A stretch of 64,000 nt of DNA from Medicago truncatula. Lineage: Eukaryota; Streptophyta; Magnoliopsida; Fabales; Fabaceae. The notes below the pieces were generated by a model, which was not told the origin of the DNA, did not search any database, and was given only the letters and a program-made list of their open reading frames with translations. The stretch covers positions 2,430,501 to 2,494,500 of the forward strand of contig NC_053044.1 of assembly GCF_003473485.1 (NCBI RefSeq), in the 5' to 3' direction. Each line of letters starts with the position of its first letter. Positions within the stretch are counted from its first letter, which is position 1. Of the stretch, positions 13,032-24,434 are shown piece after piece. The position numbers and the translations under genes were made by a program.

Positions 13032-13379
13032 ATGGCCGGGTGGATCTACGTTCATGCACAATTCAACGGCGGAGAACCTCTGAGGTTGAAGGTTCGGTGA
13101 CTTGGTGTAACGTTAAGAGGTCTCAAGGATGAACTGACTGAATTCAACCAAGGAGTCAACCCCAGAGACAGAAGGAGGGTGGAACACGTTCGGTATAAAC
13201 GTCCAACGCTCGACGAGGGGATAATATCATTCACTTGGGTGGAATTAACGAACGACGAAAACGTGACGAACATGTTTTGGGAGCACAACATTTTCTAGTG
13301 GATCGATATGCGGGTGACGTTGCTGAGATCAACTGAAGATATCATCAAAAGTTTGATTCCGCTAGAAGATCGTCATTAG
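13032..13379 (+). pseudogene. MuDR-type transposon N-terminal ORF relic
   Basis: Reading from ATG 13032 gives a 115-codon frame starting MAGWIYVHAQFNGGEPLRL. It continues with GVTLRGLKDEL, RRRVEHVRYKRPTLDEG and LTNDENVTNMFWEHN and ends in IIKSLIPLEDRH. Two in-frame stops interrupt it. The pattern matches the short N-terminal (PB1-like) domain protein carried by many legume Mutator-like elements. The domain is alone here, with no transposase core downstream. The 5' side resembles a spliced leader: CAAGTAAGTA at 11344, later interrupted by the LINE at 11476-12637, with a TGTAG acceptor at 13021. Confidence 0.6.
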
Positions 13380-13390
13380 GTACATAATGA

Positions 13391-13721
13391 ATGCACCTTT
13401 CAGCTACAACAATTGTGTTCCTTTGAATGGGGTAATTCAAACTTGCCAAACGGCAGGTCTCCAATATTCGACCGACATTCCCATTGTTCATGTCAAAAGA
13501 TTAAATTCTTGTTAGGCTGGTTTAAATGAAGGTATTGAAGTGTCAAGGAATGGACCTCATTCTTTTGACATTTGAATACCATCATTTAATCCCAGCCTAA
13601 CAAGAATTTAATCTTTTGAATGGAACATTGGGAATGCCGGTCGAATATTGGAGTCCTACTGCTTGGTAAATTTGAATTTACCCCATTCAAAGGTAAGACA
13701 ATTGTTGTAGTTGGAAGGTAC
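13391..13721 (+). ncRNA. Fold-back 1 of a tandem pair (MIRNA-like)
   Basis: The left arm (about 13395-13545) and right arm (about 13560-13715) are inverted copies of each other over roughly 150 nt with few mismatches. For example AATGGGGTAATTCAAACTTG faces the inverse of AATTTGAATTTACCCCATTC, and both arms carry AAGAATTTAATC or its complement. A transcript of either strand would fold into one long hairpin with a short loop near 13553. Long, nearly perfect arms are typical of young MIRNA genes born from inverted duplication, or of MITE-derived hairpins. No expression evidence exists here, so the non-coding RNA assignment is an inference. Confidence 0.5.
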
Positions 13722-13970
13722 AAACGTCCAACTGCAACAATTGTCTTCCTCTGAATGGGGTAATTTAAACTTGTTAAACGGCAGGAATCCAGCATGCGAT
13801 GAGCCTCTTGAATGCTGGTATTCAAGTGTCAAGGAATGCACCTCATTCTTTTGAGCCTTGAATATCATCATTCAAGATGCTCATCGGACGCTGGAGTCCT
13901 GCTGTTTAGCAAGTTTGAATTTGCCTCATTCTGTGGTAAGAGAATTGTTGCAGTTGGAAGGTACATTCCA
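13722..13970 (+). ncRNA. Fold-back 2 of a tandem pair (MIRNA-like)
   Basis: The arms are about 13724-13835 and 13855-13970. GTCCAACTGCAACAATTG faces AGAATTGTTGCAGTTGGA, and GATGAGCCTCTTGAATG faces CATTCAAGATGCTCATC. The outer 60-70 nt of each arm resemble fold-back 1, while the inner parts differ, so this is a diverged tandem copy. The 3' arm contains GCTGGAGTCCTGCTGTTTA, which recalls from memory the repetitive Medicago miR2592 family; this was not verified. Confidence 0.5.
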
Positions 13971-14262
13971 GAATGTAATGTAATGCAATGTGATGTGATA
14001 ACATATATAGTTGAATGGAACTATAATTATTTTATTTATTCACTTTTCGAATTTATTTATTCATTACACAATTTTAATTAGTTGAATTCACGTTAGATTT
14101 AATGAGTTTTTATTCGAATATGCAATTATTCAAAACGCGACTTTAATCGAAATTATTTCAAATGCGATTTTATTCTAAGTACCATAATGTCAAACAAAAT
14201 GTGCGTGACACGAAAATAAAACATAAAAAAATTCAAAATAATTAGGCATTAAAAGCCATTAC

Positions 14263-14495
14263 ATTCATTCTTCCTCGTCACACAAGTCAATCGGGTTGCC
14301 CGCTATAGTCCCTGGGGCACCTTGTTTTGGTTGAGGACCAAAATAGCATGTCTTCCCGCTCCTGCTCAACCTCGAGTGATTGTACACCGGCACCTTCGAA
14401 CCCTTCTTTTTTCGGAACCATCGCAAACAATTCCGTGCCATGTCATATGAGATTTTTCTTTGTTCTTCTCATCACCCTGATTCTGATTTTGAGAC
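14263..14495 (-). pseudogene. Small minus-strand transposon ORF remnant (low confidence)
   Basis: From an ATG at about 14495, the minus strand reads a polar peptide beginning MSQNQNQGDEKNKEKSHMTW and rich in K/R/E, with later in-frame stops. I do not recognise a domain. Its position, between the fold-backs and the hAT insertion and inside transposon-derived DNA, suggests part of the same older element as the ORF relic at 13032. Confidence 0.3.
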
Positions 14496-14524
14496 ATATC
14501 TACATTAAAAAAAAAATCGCGATC

Positions 14525-14715
14525 AAAACCTAACTAAACAACAATGCCATAAAATTGTAAAATGAAAAACTAAACCTAAACCTAAACTATCTTCAAAACC
14601 TACACCTAAACCTAAACAATTCTAACAATTCTACAACGATTCATCAAAACCTAACAATTCAATAAAAGTTCTCTAACAATTCTAACCATTCTAACCTAAA
14701 CTATCCTAACATATC
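14525..14715. repeat. Degenerate CCTAAA-rich tract
   Basis: About a dozen AAACCTA- or CTAACAATT-like words occur in loose succession. It looks superficially telomere-like (plant repeat CCCTAAA) but is too irregular and too short on C's. It is better read as simple sequence in a transposon leader or intron. Confidence 0.45.
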
Positions 14716-15510
14716 ATGAAATCAATAAAACCTATATATCGAACCTATATAATCGAAATTTAACAAAAAAAACAAACAATTCGACCACAAAACAACAATG
14801 CAATAGGATTCAAAAAACTTACTTGTTTTTGTGATTGAAATTAGCTTGGAATTAGGGCTGGACAAGGACCCACGACCCGGCCCAACCCGAAAAATCGAAA
14901 AAATCGAGCTGAGTGGGTTAAAGCGGGTCCGCGGCTCAAACGGGTCATAAATGCGGGTTCACATGGGTATACATGGGCGGAGGCGGGTAACGGACCTTCA
15001 TCCGCGGGTACCCGAACCCACCCGTATTGGATTAGTAAAAACGACGTCGTTTTAGTATATTGAAGAGTGGGGAGACTCACTAACCCTAGATCTGACTCAT
15101 TCATTTCATTCATTTCTTCTAAAAAATTCTCTCACTCGCCTCACACTCTTTCACCTTCCTCTTCAAACCCTAGTGCCGCCGCCGCCTCTAACCACCACCA
15201 CCTCACCATCAAATCCTCCTACCAACATGAATCACCACTTTCCAACTTGATTCCCTTTGTTTTACGCCTTTCTCTGTCAATACACGCAGAAAAATGGAGG
15301 CAAATCCTGAAACTCTCTCTCAGTCACTAACACCACCGTAGAGCCGTAAATCGCCGTCGTTTAACACGCAGTCACCACCACATCTAACCCTTACGACTCA
15401 CTTAATCTCGTATCTTAGCCTCTCATTCACAATCGAACTTCGAACCCAGATCTTGATCGTTCCTTGATCTTGTTGACTCTCTCTGTGTTACTACACGCTC
15501 AAATCAAAGG

Positions 15511-16013
15511 TTAGATTTTCTCTTTTTAATGTTTGTCATTTTTTGTTATTGTTGTTAGATTTAGGGGTGTGACTGTTTTTATTTTTTGTTTCATGAATCA
15601 CGTCTCTGATCTGCATATGCTTCAGATCTAAAGGTTAGATATTTTGTTTTTAATCTTTATAATTTTTTTTTATTTAGGGTTTATGAGTTTCTGACCACGT
15701 GCTTTTGTTTTTGTTTCATGATTCACATCCATGCTCTGCATATGCTTCAAATTTAAAGGTAAGATCTGTTTTTATTTTTTTATTTTTTTTTATGTTTGTA
15801 TTTTTATAACCTTAGATTTAGTGTTTCTGACTATTTACTTTTGTTTTTATTTCATGATTCACATCTCTGTTCTGCGTATGCTTCAAATCTAAAGGTTGGT
15901 TTTTGTTACATTTTTCATATTTTGAGCTTTGATTTTTTCACTTCTTGCTTCTAACATTTTTTTTTGTTTCAATCTCATCTCTGCTGCTTATGCATCTGCT
16001 GAAGATTTGAAGG
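15511..16013. repeat. Four tandem exon-like repeats inside the hAT leader
   Basis: There are four units of about 117-136 bp (15511-15634, 15635-15759, 15760-15895, 15896-16013). Each has a T-rich half, then a conserved block (TTTCATGATTCACATCTCTG and TGCATATGCTTCAAATCTAAAG) and then GT. Each block is therefore preceded by a polypyrimidine tract and followed by a donor-like GTTAGA, GTAAGA, GTTGGT or GTACAT. They look like amplified alternative leader exons. Confidence 0.6.
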
Positions 16014-16324
16014 TACATATAGTTTTGTCCCATGTAGATGGTGCTTCATTTGAATTATTTTGATATTGAACAATACATTATATAATGCATAATGCTGCTA
16101 CATCTGATACTATAGACTTTTATTTTCCATCTGGATGACTGTACTAATTTAAATCTTTACAATGGTCTGCAATGTTATTTATGCATCTCCTATCCTTCTT
16201 TATATGTATTGTGTGTTGTATTGATAATTTTAACTTGTTAGTTTTAATCTAGTACAAATTTAAATGTCATTGTTGTGTTTGATAATTTGAAAGATGGTCA
16301 ACAATTGATCCTCTTTGTCTTAAA

Positions 16325-17187
16325 GGGTGCCCCTAATATGGACCTCAATTTAAAAGGACCATTGGTGCACCTCAACAACTTACTTGCTATAGCAGGTTAC
16401 GATTGGTAGAGCTGCAAACATGTGAGACCGATTGCATTCTGTACTGTATCAATAGTGTTACGTTGGAAAACGTTGAGTCTTTTTTATAATTCTTCTTACA
16501 AGGAAAGACTTATGATTTTATTTTTTTTAGGGAAGGAAAGACTTATAAGCTTTTAATAATTATTTAATAGAAAAAATAAAATTAAAATATTGTAAATAAT
16601 ATTGGGAATAATAATACTATAGATGCAAAGAGACCACTAGAGGAAACGATGGTGATCATGTTTTCACCACTAAACCACCTCGCAAGTAATACGGGGACCG
16701 CACAGTGGGGGTAGAAGATCAACATACATCCTTTTTTCTTTCTTTTCTTCCTATTATACTAAGTTGTTGTTGCACCTGAGCAACAAGTTTTGGTACATAG
16801 AGAGAAATGGATTGATAATCAACTATGACCTGCTTCTTTGTTTTCTTGGATTAGTTTTTCTTAAGAAAAGGGAGAAAATAAAAATTGAGAGAATTTGATT
16901 GATCTATTGTCTATTAGTTTTGATGGGAATAGATCTTGTGTTTAAAGAAGTGAGACTGTTGTGGTGGTCAGTGGGTTCAAGCCTTCAAGGACACATAGAG
17001 AAAGAGATATGGAAGCGGTCCCACATGGTTGCACAAATGAGTTATGTCAAAAATGCCAAACAAATGTGAGTTATTTACTGCCCATGCCACTAACAAAAAA
17101 ACAAAACAATTGCAACCGGTTATTCCTGGTAAAAAACAGGGGACCATGGGTGGACCTTAAATATTAGGGACCATATTAGAGGCTCCC
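16325..17187. mobile_element. Mutator-like (MULE) non-autonomous element nested in the hAT
   Basis: The ends GGGTGCCCCTAATATGG and CCATATTAGAGGCTCCC are inverted. TGTCTTAAA is duplicated exactly on both sides (16316-16324 and 17188-17196). A 9-bp duplication is the Mutator signature. The inside is AT-rich and non-coding. It inserted into the hAT element, so it is the younger of the two. Confidence 0.85.
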
Positions 17188-17613
17188 TGTCTTAAATATC
17201 TAGTTCAAATTCTTAATTTCACATAATAAGTTAAAAATCCAGCAAATCTATATAAACGTGGCAGAGAGGCCTCATTTTTATAAAAAAAAAACACAACAAT
17301 TTAAAAAAAAAAATTAAAAAATTCAATTGGGCTTTCAATATCATGTTGGGCCAGATAAGGTCCAACATGTAAATATCCGCCCGGTAACCCGCGCAACCCG
17401 GTAACCCGAACCCGAACTACCTGCTTACTAGTTTTGGCCACAATTGGGCCAGAGGTTTGAACCCTTCGGGTTGGGATGAGCTTCCACTTTGGGCCCAAAC
17501 CCGTCCGATGTCCACCCCTACTTGGAATGGCAAAAAATCGCACCTAAGAGAATGAAAACCGCAACAATGGAGTTTTGGAAACTCCTATGTCTGTTCTATT
17601 CTTATAACCAATT

Positions 17614-17700
17614 TTCGGCAGTTAACTACCAAGGTTTTCCTCGACAGTTAACTGTATCCGGTTATTGAATTCCTCGACAGTTAACTGCCGAGGGGATAAA
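17614..17700. repeat. Short 'cagttaactgccgag' repeat cluster
   Basis: The words CGGCAGTTAACTACCAAGG, CGACAGTTAACTGTATCCGG and CGACAGTTAACTGCCGAGG occur within 90 bp, each containing the palindrome AGTTAACT. It may be a subterminal region of the old transposon into which the hAT and LINE inserted. Confidence 0.45.
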
Positions 17701-18403
17701 AGCGTATTTTACTCGTGTGCCTCAGCCTTATGCAATGTGTCAACAACAATTCTCAAGTAACATACTCAAATAATCATATCACATACAAAAGAAAATCTCC
17801 TGAGGTCCCTCTCTTCTCTGTCCTTTGTGAGAGCATGTGTCTCGATTGGTTGTCCCTAATCTAATCGCCTTGATTGAATTTTAACTCTTAGTTGTCAAGT
17901 ATCGGTGCTAATCTCTGTCTTCAATTCCTTTTGGTCAACGATTTGTTTCCCTGTTTGTGTTGATCCAAGATCTGGTTTTTTTCGTATCTTTTCCTTCTTC
18001 AAAATCACCTAGTAAGTCACCATTTGCGATCTTCTCTTGGCTTTTATACCAGATCTGATCTCATTTAGTATCTTTTAGTTCTGGTTTTATCATGATTGTG
18101 TTTGAGATCACAAGGGATTTCATGTGGTGTGTGCTCATGCTCTCTTTCACGTTTCCAAAACAAGCCACGCCTAAAGGAAGAGTCTTTATGTGGTTATATC
18201 TTGGTCTTTATGGGTTTCAAATTATTTTATCAATGATGAAGATTGTTGCTTTATTGATCCAGATCTTGCCGTTTCCTAACTATGTCCTCAAAGAAATGCA
18301 TAAAAGAGTCCGGGCTCGGTTCATTAGTATTCACAAACCTATGATATATATCCCTTTTCTTTCTATATACATTGCTTTATTATCTTTTTCCCCTGTAACA
18401 CAA

Positions 18404-20316
18404 ATGGAGAGGCTAAACATCAATGGTGAACAAGGTGATGTTCCTAAAAGGCCGAACCTTTCTCAGGCGGAGCTTCTGGATCTGTGTCTCGTTGGTAGGG
18501 TCATGGTCAACAAACCAATTCACATCGCGACCTTGGAGACTAGGCTCGGCCCCATATGGGAGCCTAAGTATCAAATGAATCTAATCCTCATGGATGACAA
18601 CAAGTTCATGGTCCAGTTGTATTCGAAAGCGGATCTGGCAAGAATTCTAGATCGTAGCCCTTGGCTACTTGACAACAATATGATCATTCTGAAAAAAGTT
18701 GCTGTTGGAGAGGATCCTTTAACAATGGCAATGAATACTACATAAATCTGGGCCTAGGTGCATCAATTGCCATTTGGATTCATGGATGAAAAGGTGGGTG
18801 CTCTTGTTGGTAGTCATATCGGCAAGATGGCCAGATTCGATGATGAAAATAACTACGGTCCGTGGCGGCGATTTATGAGGGTCAGAGCTGAAATTGAGGT
18901 GGATGCGCCTTTGCAACAGGAGTTGGTGATTGAGCGGGAGGCAGGGAAAACATCCGCCTTGTGCTCAAGTATGAAAAATTGGGGAAGTTCTGTTTTGTGT
19001 GCGGAACTATTGGTCATTCAGAAAACTTCTGCAATGACAAGTTTGAATCCAGCTCAGCTAATGGTGGTAAGAAATGGGGTCCGTACCTCAGAGCAGATAG
19101 CAATTCTGTTGGTGGTAGCAGCAAAGAAGCCAACAAGTGGATCGCCGGTGGTCGGAGCAAAAGCTCCGGGGGGCGGCAGGAAGAAGGCAGAGCCATTAAT
19201 GACACTCAAAGTCATTTATTGCCGGTCAAAGGTAACGGAATTTCAAATCACAAGATATACGGGCGCATTAAGGTAGGCATTAACTCAGAATCAAGAGCTT
19301 TAACTTTTTTTAAGTATATGGAATGTCAAAGGTCGGATGGTACGGGTCTAGTGAGATGGTGGACGGAGATAGACCCCACTGAAAGTATGGTTAATGAGGA
19401 TACTAGAGCAGATTTCAGGACTGACACTACGGTATTTGCCCCGAACCTTACAAAATCGGACAAAGTCAACAAAGTGCTAGCAGAAGGAATGAATGAGAAA
19501 GACGAATTTCTGTATGCAAATGGAGGGGGTGCAGAAGCAATGTGGAAATTGATAGAACTGGAGGCCCAACAAAGGAGTAGCCCACAATGTTCCAAAGCTG
19601 GTGGGTCCAAGTTGGTAGCGCGTGGGAGGGAGGAGTATCAGCTGGCCGACAGCAGGGTCCCACCTAGGGATAGCCAAGCTTCGGTGCACGCAGCCCAAGG
19701 TCAGCTGATTCTTGCTGATGCTGTCCAACAGCTTGCGGGCCCAGCTACAGATCAATTATTTAGGCCTTCAATGCAGCAATCAACAGCTATTAAGATGACT
19801 TCAAGTGCCTATAGAAAATTGTTTTCAAATGAGGGACCACCAATCAATGTCTCTCTTAATGCTAATAAAGCTGTTTTTCAGGTACAAAAGGTGGGCACTA
19901 TTCAGCCTTTATTGACCAATGATGATCAATCAGTCTTGTCTCCTCTGATCAAGACCACTGAATTCCGTGCTGAGTTTGTCTCCACTAAAGACAACTCAAG
20001 CCAGCCAAGCCGAGCTACAGCCGTAAGAAAGGATAAAGGAAAGCTTGTTGTCCAACATCATGGGAAGCCGCGTAAGCCTGCTATTGCACGCAGCCCAGTG
20101 CAGCCTGGGTCCTTTATGGCATCAGCTCGTGGAGCCAGAGCTAGTGAGCCGCAAGCTGAAGTGGGGCCCAAAAAAAGATCAAGAATGGATTTTGCTGAAA
20201 AAAGTGATAAGGATAGGGAGGGGCCGAAAGCTATGTCAATTTGTAATAATCCGATTTTTGAAAATAATGATAAAACGGCGGGACCTGGTGAAGACCAGGC
20301 CTGCCGAAAACAATGA
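18404..20316 (+). pseudogene. LINE ORF1: DUF4283 and CCHC zinc-knuckle nucleic-acid chaperone
   Basis: Starts at ATG 18404 (MERLNINGEQGDV). The first 110 codons form a DUF4283-type domain (FMVQLYSKADLARILDRSPW). A CCHC knuckle follows at about 18985-19030 (CFVCGTIGHSENFC), then a long low-complexity tail to 20316. Two stop codons (TAA and TAG, 18743-18757) and a frameshift near 18950 interrupt it. In L1 elements ORF1 binds the element's RNA and forms the ribonucleoprotein. Its TGA overlaps the ORF2 start as ATGA. Confidence 0.8.
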
Positions 20317-23300
20317 GTATAGTAGCTTGGAATTGCCGAGGTCTGGGAAACCTGCGCGTAATTCCTAAAATCAAATTCCTTGTTCGGTTCTATAAACCGG
20401 ATATCCTGTTCCTATGTGAAACTCTTATTGAAAGTAATAAAATCGAGGAATTCCGCTATTTGTTGGGTTATGATTTTTGTTTTGCACCTAGTAGAATTAG
20501 TAGAGGAGGAGGAATTGCCCTGTTTTGGCGTAATACGGTTAACTGCAGCATTGTTAATTACTCAGCTAACCATATTAGTGCTAAAATTGAAGAAGCTAGT
20601 AGTATGACTTGGATGTTTACAGGGTTCTACGGGTATCCAGAAGTTAGCAGAAGAAGAGATTCTTGGAATTTTATTCGTGGTCTTGCCAGACCGATAAACT
20701 TACCTTGGTGCCTGATGGGGGATTTTAATGACATACTCCACGCAGATGAGAAAAAAGGGAGGGCCACTAGACCTAATTGGCTCATTAGGGGATTTCGAGA
20801 AGCTATTCAAGCTGTTGGTCTTATTGATGTACATATGGAAGGTTATCCTTTCACATGGTTTAAGAGTTTGGGTACGGTGCGTGCTGTAGAAGAAAAGTTG
20901 GATCGGGCTATGGTCACAAATTCTTGGATGCAGTTGTTTCCTAATGCTAAACTGGAAAATCTTGTTGCTCCATCTTCGGATCATTTTCCTATTCTTCTAG
21001 ATAGAAACCCGGTAGCTCGAAGACACATAGTTGAAAGATCCTTCAAGTTCGAAAATGCATGGAGGATTGAGGATGGAGTGAACGATGTTGTTAGAAACAG
21101 CTGGACGGGCAGCACAGGTAGCAGTGTTATGAACAAATTATCAAATTGTGCAGAAGATCTTACACAGTGGAGTAAAAGTCATTGCAATAAACTTCAAGTG
21201 GATATTGAACATTGTAGAAAACAACTTGGGAGAAATCGTACTTCTCATGGAATCCAGGATGAAACTCAATTTGACAATTTGAGACAAAAACTCAATCACT
21301 TGCTTGTTCAAGAAGACATGTACTGGAGGCAGAGAGCTAAGACACACTGGTACCGTGATGGAGACCTTAACACAAAATTCTTTCATGCTTCTGCGACTTC
21401 CAAAAAGAAAGTTAATAAAATTCTTTCACTTGAATCCAACGAAGGCATCCGTGTATCAGATGATATTGGTATGCGCTCTGTTGCTAAGAATTATTTTGAG
21501 GATTTGTTTGAAGGTCATGACAGTATTCGTTCTCCTGTAATCAACGTGTTGGCTCAGGTGATTAACGATGAGGATAATGCTCAACTTACAGCTCCCTTTT
21601 GTATAGAAGAATTTAAAGAAGCGATGTTTTCCATGCAGCCTGACAAGTGTCCGGGCCCTGATGGTTTCAATCCTGGATTCTACCAGCACTTCTGGTCAGT
21701 TTGTAGTAATGATATCTTTCATGAGTGTTGTCATTGGATGAATGAAGGACTCTTTCCTCCATCTTTGAACTCTACCAACATAGCTTTGATCCCAAAAGGC
21801 ACAGAACAGAAAACAATGAAGGATTGGAGACCCATTGCGTTGTGTAATGTGCTTTACAAGCTTTTGTCAAAGGTTCTGGCAAATCGGCTGAAGAAAATAT
21901 TACATAAATGCATTGCCGACTCACAGTCAACCTTTGTTCCAGGGCGATATATTCTGGATAACGCTTTGGTTGCTATAGAAGTGGTTCATTATATGAAGAC
22001 CAAGACAAAAGGAAAAGATAAAAGCGTGGCGCTGAAACTCGATATCAGCAAAGCCTATGATAGAATGGATTGGGCTTATCTCAAAGATGTCATGTTTAAA
22101 ATGGGCTTCTCAGATAAATGGATCCAATGGATTATGATGTGTGTTGAGACAGTCGACTATTCTGTTATTGTGAATAAAGAGATGGTTGGCCCTATTATTC
22201 CGGGACGTGGACTTCGACAAGGTGACCCTTTGTCTCCTTACCTCTTTATACTGTGCGCTGAAGGCCTGTCTGCGCTAATCAGGAATGCTGAAAACAGAGG
22301 GACCTTCAAGGTGTTCGTGTTTGTCGTTCAGCCCCTAGAGTGTCTCACTTACTTTTCGCCGATGATTGCTTTTTGTTCTTCCAAGCAAATGACCAACAGG
22401 CACATAAAATGAAACAGATCTTGAACCAATATGAGGAAGCTTCAGGACAAGCTGTCAGTCTACCTAAGTCTGAAATTTTTTATAGCAGAAATGTTGAGGA
22501 CCCGTTGCAACAAGCTATCACCAACATTTTGGGTGTTAGAGCAGTCTTAGGAACTGGTAAGTACCTTGGTTTACCTTCAATGGTAGGGCGAAGCAAAAAA
22601 GCAACCTTCAGTTTCATTAAGGACAGAGTGTGGCAAAGAATCAGTAGTTGGAGCAGTAAATGCTTGTCTAAAGCTGGTAGGGAGGTCATGATCAAATCGG
22701 TCCTTCAAGCTATTCCATCTTATGTCATGAGCATATTTAGATTACCAGACACTCTACTAGATGAAATAGAAAAAATGATGAACACTTTCTGGTGGGGTCA
22801 TGGAGGCTCAAACAACAAAGGGTTAAACTGGCTATCCTGGGAAAAACTCTCTGTTCACAAGAATGACGGTGGGATGGGTTTCAAAGACTTGGTAGCCTTC
22901 AACGTGGCTATGCTCGGTAAACAGGGTTGGCAGCTGCAAACAAATACAGATAGTCTTGTCTCAAGAATGTTCAAAGCTAGATATTATCCGCATAGTTCTT
23001 ATCTAGAGGCAAAACTAGGACATAATCCTAGCTTCGTGTGGCGGAGTATTCTAAGTGCCAAGGTGGTGGTCCGACAAGGTGCCAGATGGAAGGTAGGTAC
23101 AGGCTTTAATATTCCTATCATTAGTGAACCATGGATTGGTTCGGGTTCCAGCATTCCTCCTATAGGATATTCTAAATACGCCGCTACACCATCAGGTTCA
23201 ATTGGACAAAATGATATGGAAGGCGGAGAAAAATGGGTGCTACTCAGTTAAAAGCGCCTACCGCACCTGTATCGAAGATATCATTAACAATGAACATCTG

Positions 23301-24314
23301 CGCAAACCTGGGTTTTGGAGTGGAATTTGGAGATTGAAAGTGCCTCCCAAGGTCAAGAATTTAGTTTGGAGAATCTGCAGAGACTGTTTTCCAACCAGGG
23401 TGAAGTTGAGAAGTAGGGGTGTTAATTGTCCGTCGGGCTGTGTTAGATGTGAAGACCCCCATGAAGATAGTTACCATATTCTCTTTCATTGCCCAAGTGC
23501 AATTGCCACTTGGCAGACAACTAATATGTGGGATCTTATCTCTCCTCTACTTAACCAATTTGACAATGCCCCGGATATTATTTTTAATTTATTGCAAAAG
23601 CTGTCAGCAGCCCAAATTGAGATCATTGTCACAATAATACGGAGCATCTGGAAAGCTAGAAATCTCAAGTTATGCCAGCAAGTGACTGATTCGAACATTA
23701 CCATTCTGGAAAGAGCAAGGCATCTGCTTGAAGGGTGGAGGACTGCAAATCGTAAGCAAGGTCATCTTAACCCAACAGCCTCAGACTCCAGTCCGAGTTC
23801 TTCAAATGTTATTATCAATGCCAATCCTAGATGGAAGAAACCTTTAAGAGGTAGATACAAGTGTAACATTGATGCTTCCTTTCCCACCACAACAAACAAG
23901 GTAGGATTCGGTATGTGCATTCGAGACTCGGATGGGAACCATGTCCGCTCTAAAATCATGTGTTACACTCCTTCCTGCTCTGTCGATGTAGGAGAGGCCC
24001 TGGCTTTAAATCATGCGATTCGGTGGATACATGAACTTCAACTCTCAAATGTTGATTTCGAGGTTGACTCAAAAAGAGTAGCTGATTATTTCAACAAAGG
24101 TCGTGGAGATGTCACCGAGTTTGGCTCCATTATGGATAGTAGTTCAAGCTTCTGTAATGGTTATTTAACAAACTCTCATGTCGAGTTTATTAGGAGGCAA
24201 GCAAATGAGGTTGCTCATACTTTAGCTAAGGCAGCCACATGTAGTACTAGCTTCCAAGTCTTTGATAATATTCCAGCATGTATTTCCAATTTAATTTTTA
24301 ATGAAATGATATAA
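20313..24314 (+). pseudogene. LINE ORF2: endonuclease, reverse transcriptase and RNase H
   Basis: The ATG at 20313 overlaps the ORF1 stop by 4 nt (ATGA), which suggests stop-restart translation. The AP-type endonuclease covers about residues 1-230 (WNCRGLG, LMGDFND, SSDHFPI). Reverse transcriptase blocks follow: DWRPIALCN, LKLDISKAYDRMDW, GLRQGDPLSPYLF and the catalytic FADD (about 22355). After that come the zf-RVT zinc region (CVRCEDPHEDSYHILFHC, about 23435-23490) and a C-terminal RNase H-like domain (KCNIDASF, then GEALALNHAI, about 23855-24230). A frameshift near 22304 separates the GDP block from FADD. A segment just before zf-RVT (about 23200) appears deleted, with another frame change. 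Confidence 0.85.
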
Positions 24315-24434
24315 TTTACTTGCTCTCAAAAAAAAAATGTAACATACTCAAAAAATTACTTTGTACTCAGTTTATAATGTAATAAAAAAGAACTACTATA
24401 TATATTCTCTATAATTTGTTGGACCCATGAAATT

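Larger units (their letters stand above)
14853..17520. mobile_element. Non-autonomous hAT element with perfect 8-bp target duplication
   Basis: The ends are TAGGGCTGGACAAGGACC at left and GTCCGATGTCCACCCCTA at right, an imperfect inverted pair. CTTGGAAT is duplicated exactly at 14845-14852 and 17521-17528. An 8-bp duplication and TAGGG..CCCTA ends place it in the hAT superfamily. GC-rich subterminal stretches with repeated CCCG/CGGG words lie inside both ends (14865-15030 and 17375-17515). Next comes a transcript-leader-like stretch (15067-15510, with CAAACCCTAG), then four tandem exon-like repeats. No transposase is left. An 863-bp Mutator-like element is inserted at 16325-17187. Confidence 0.88.
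17771..24338 (+). mobile_element. Near full-length L1-type LINE with 14-bp target duplication
   Basis: GTAACATACTCAAA occurs exactly at 17757-17770 and 24339-24352, and a 10-A tail (24328-24337) precedes the right copy. The 6.57-kb body has a leader (17771-18403), ORF1 (18404-20316) and ORF2 (20313-24314). The order endonuclease, reverse transcriptase, zf-RVT and RNase H is the plant L1 layout. ORF1 has two in-frame stops and one frameshift; ORF2 has one frameshift and one apparent internal deletion. The copy looks unable to move by itself, but its perfect duplication and open frames indicate a recent insertion. Confidence 0.9.

Noticed and set aside
14525-14715. Interstitial telomere repeat
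   Set aside because: Words such as AAACCTA occur, but no regular CCCTAAA array is present.
18092-18403. N-terminal extension of LINE ORF1
   Set aside because: The frame is open upstream, but the sequence is leader-like and the DUF4283 protein begins naturally at ATG 18404.
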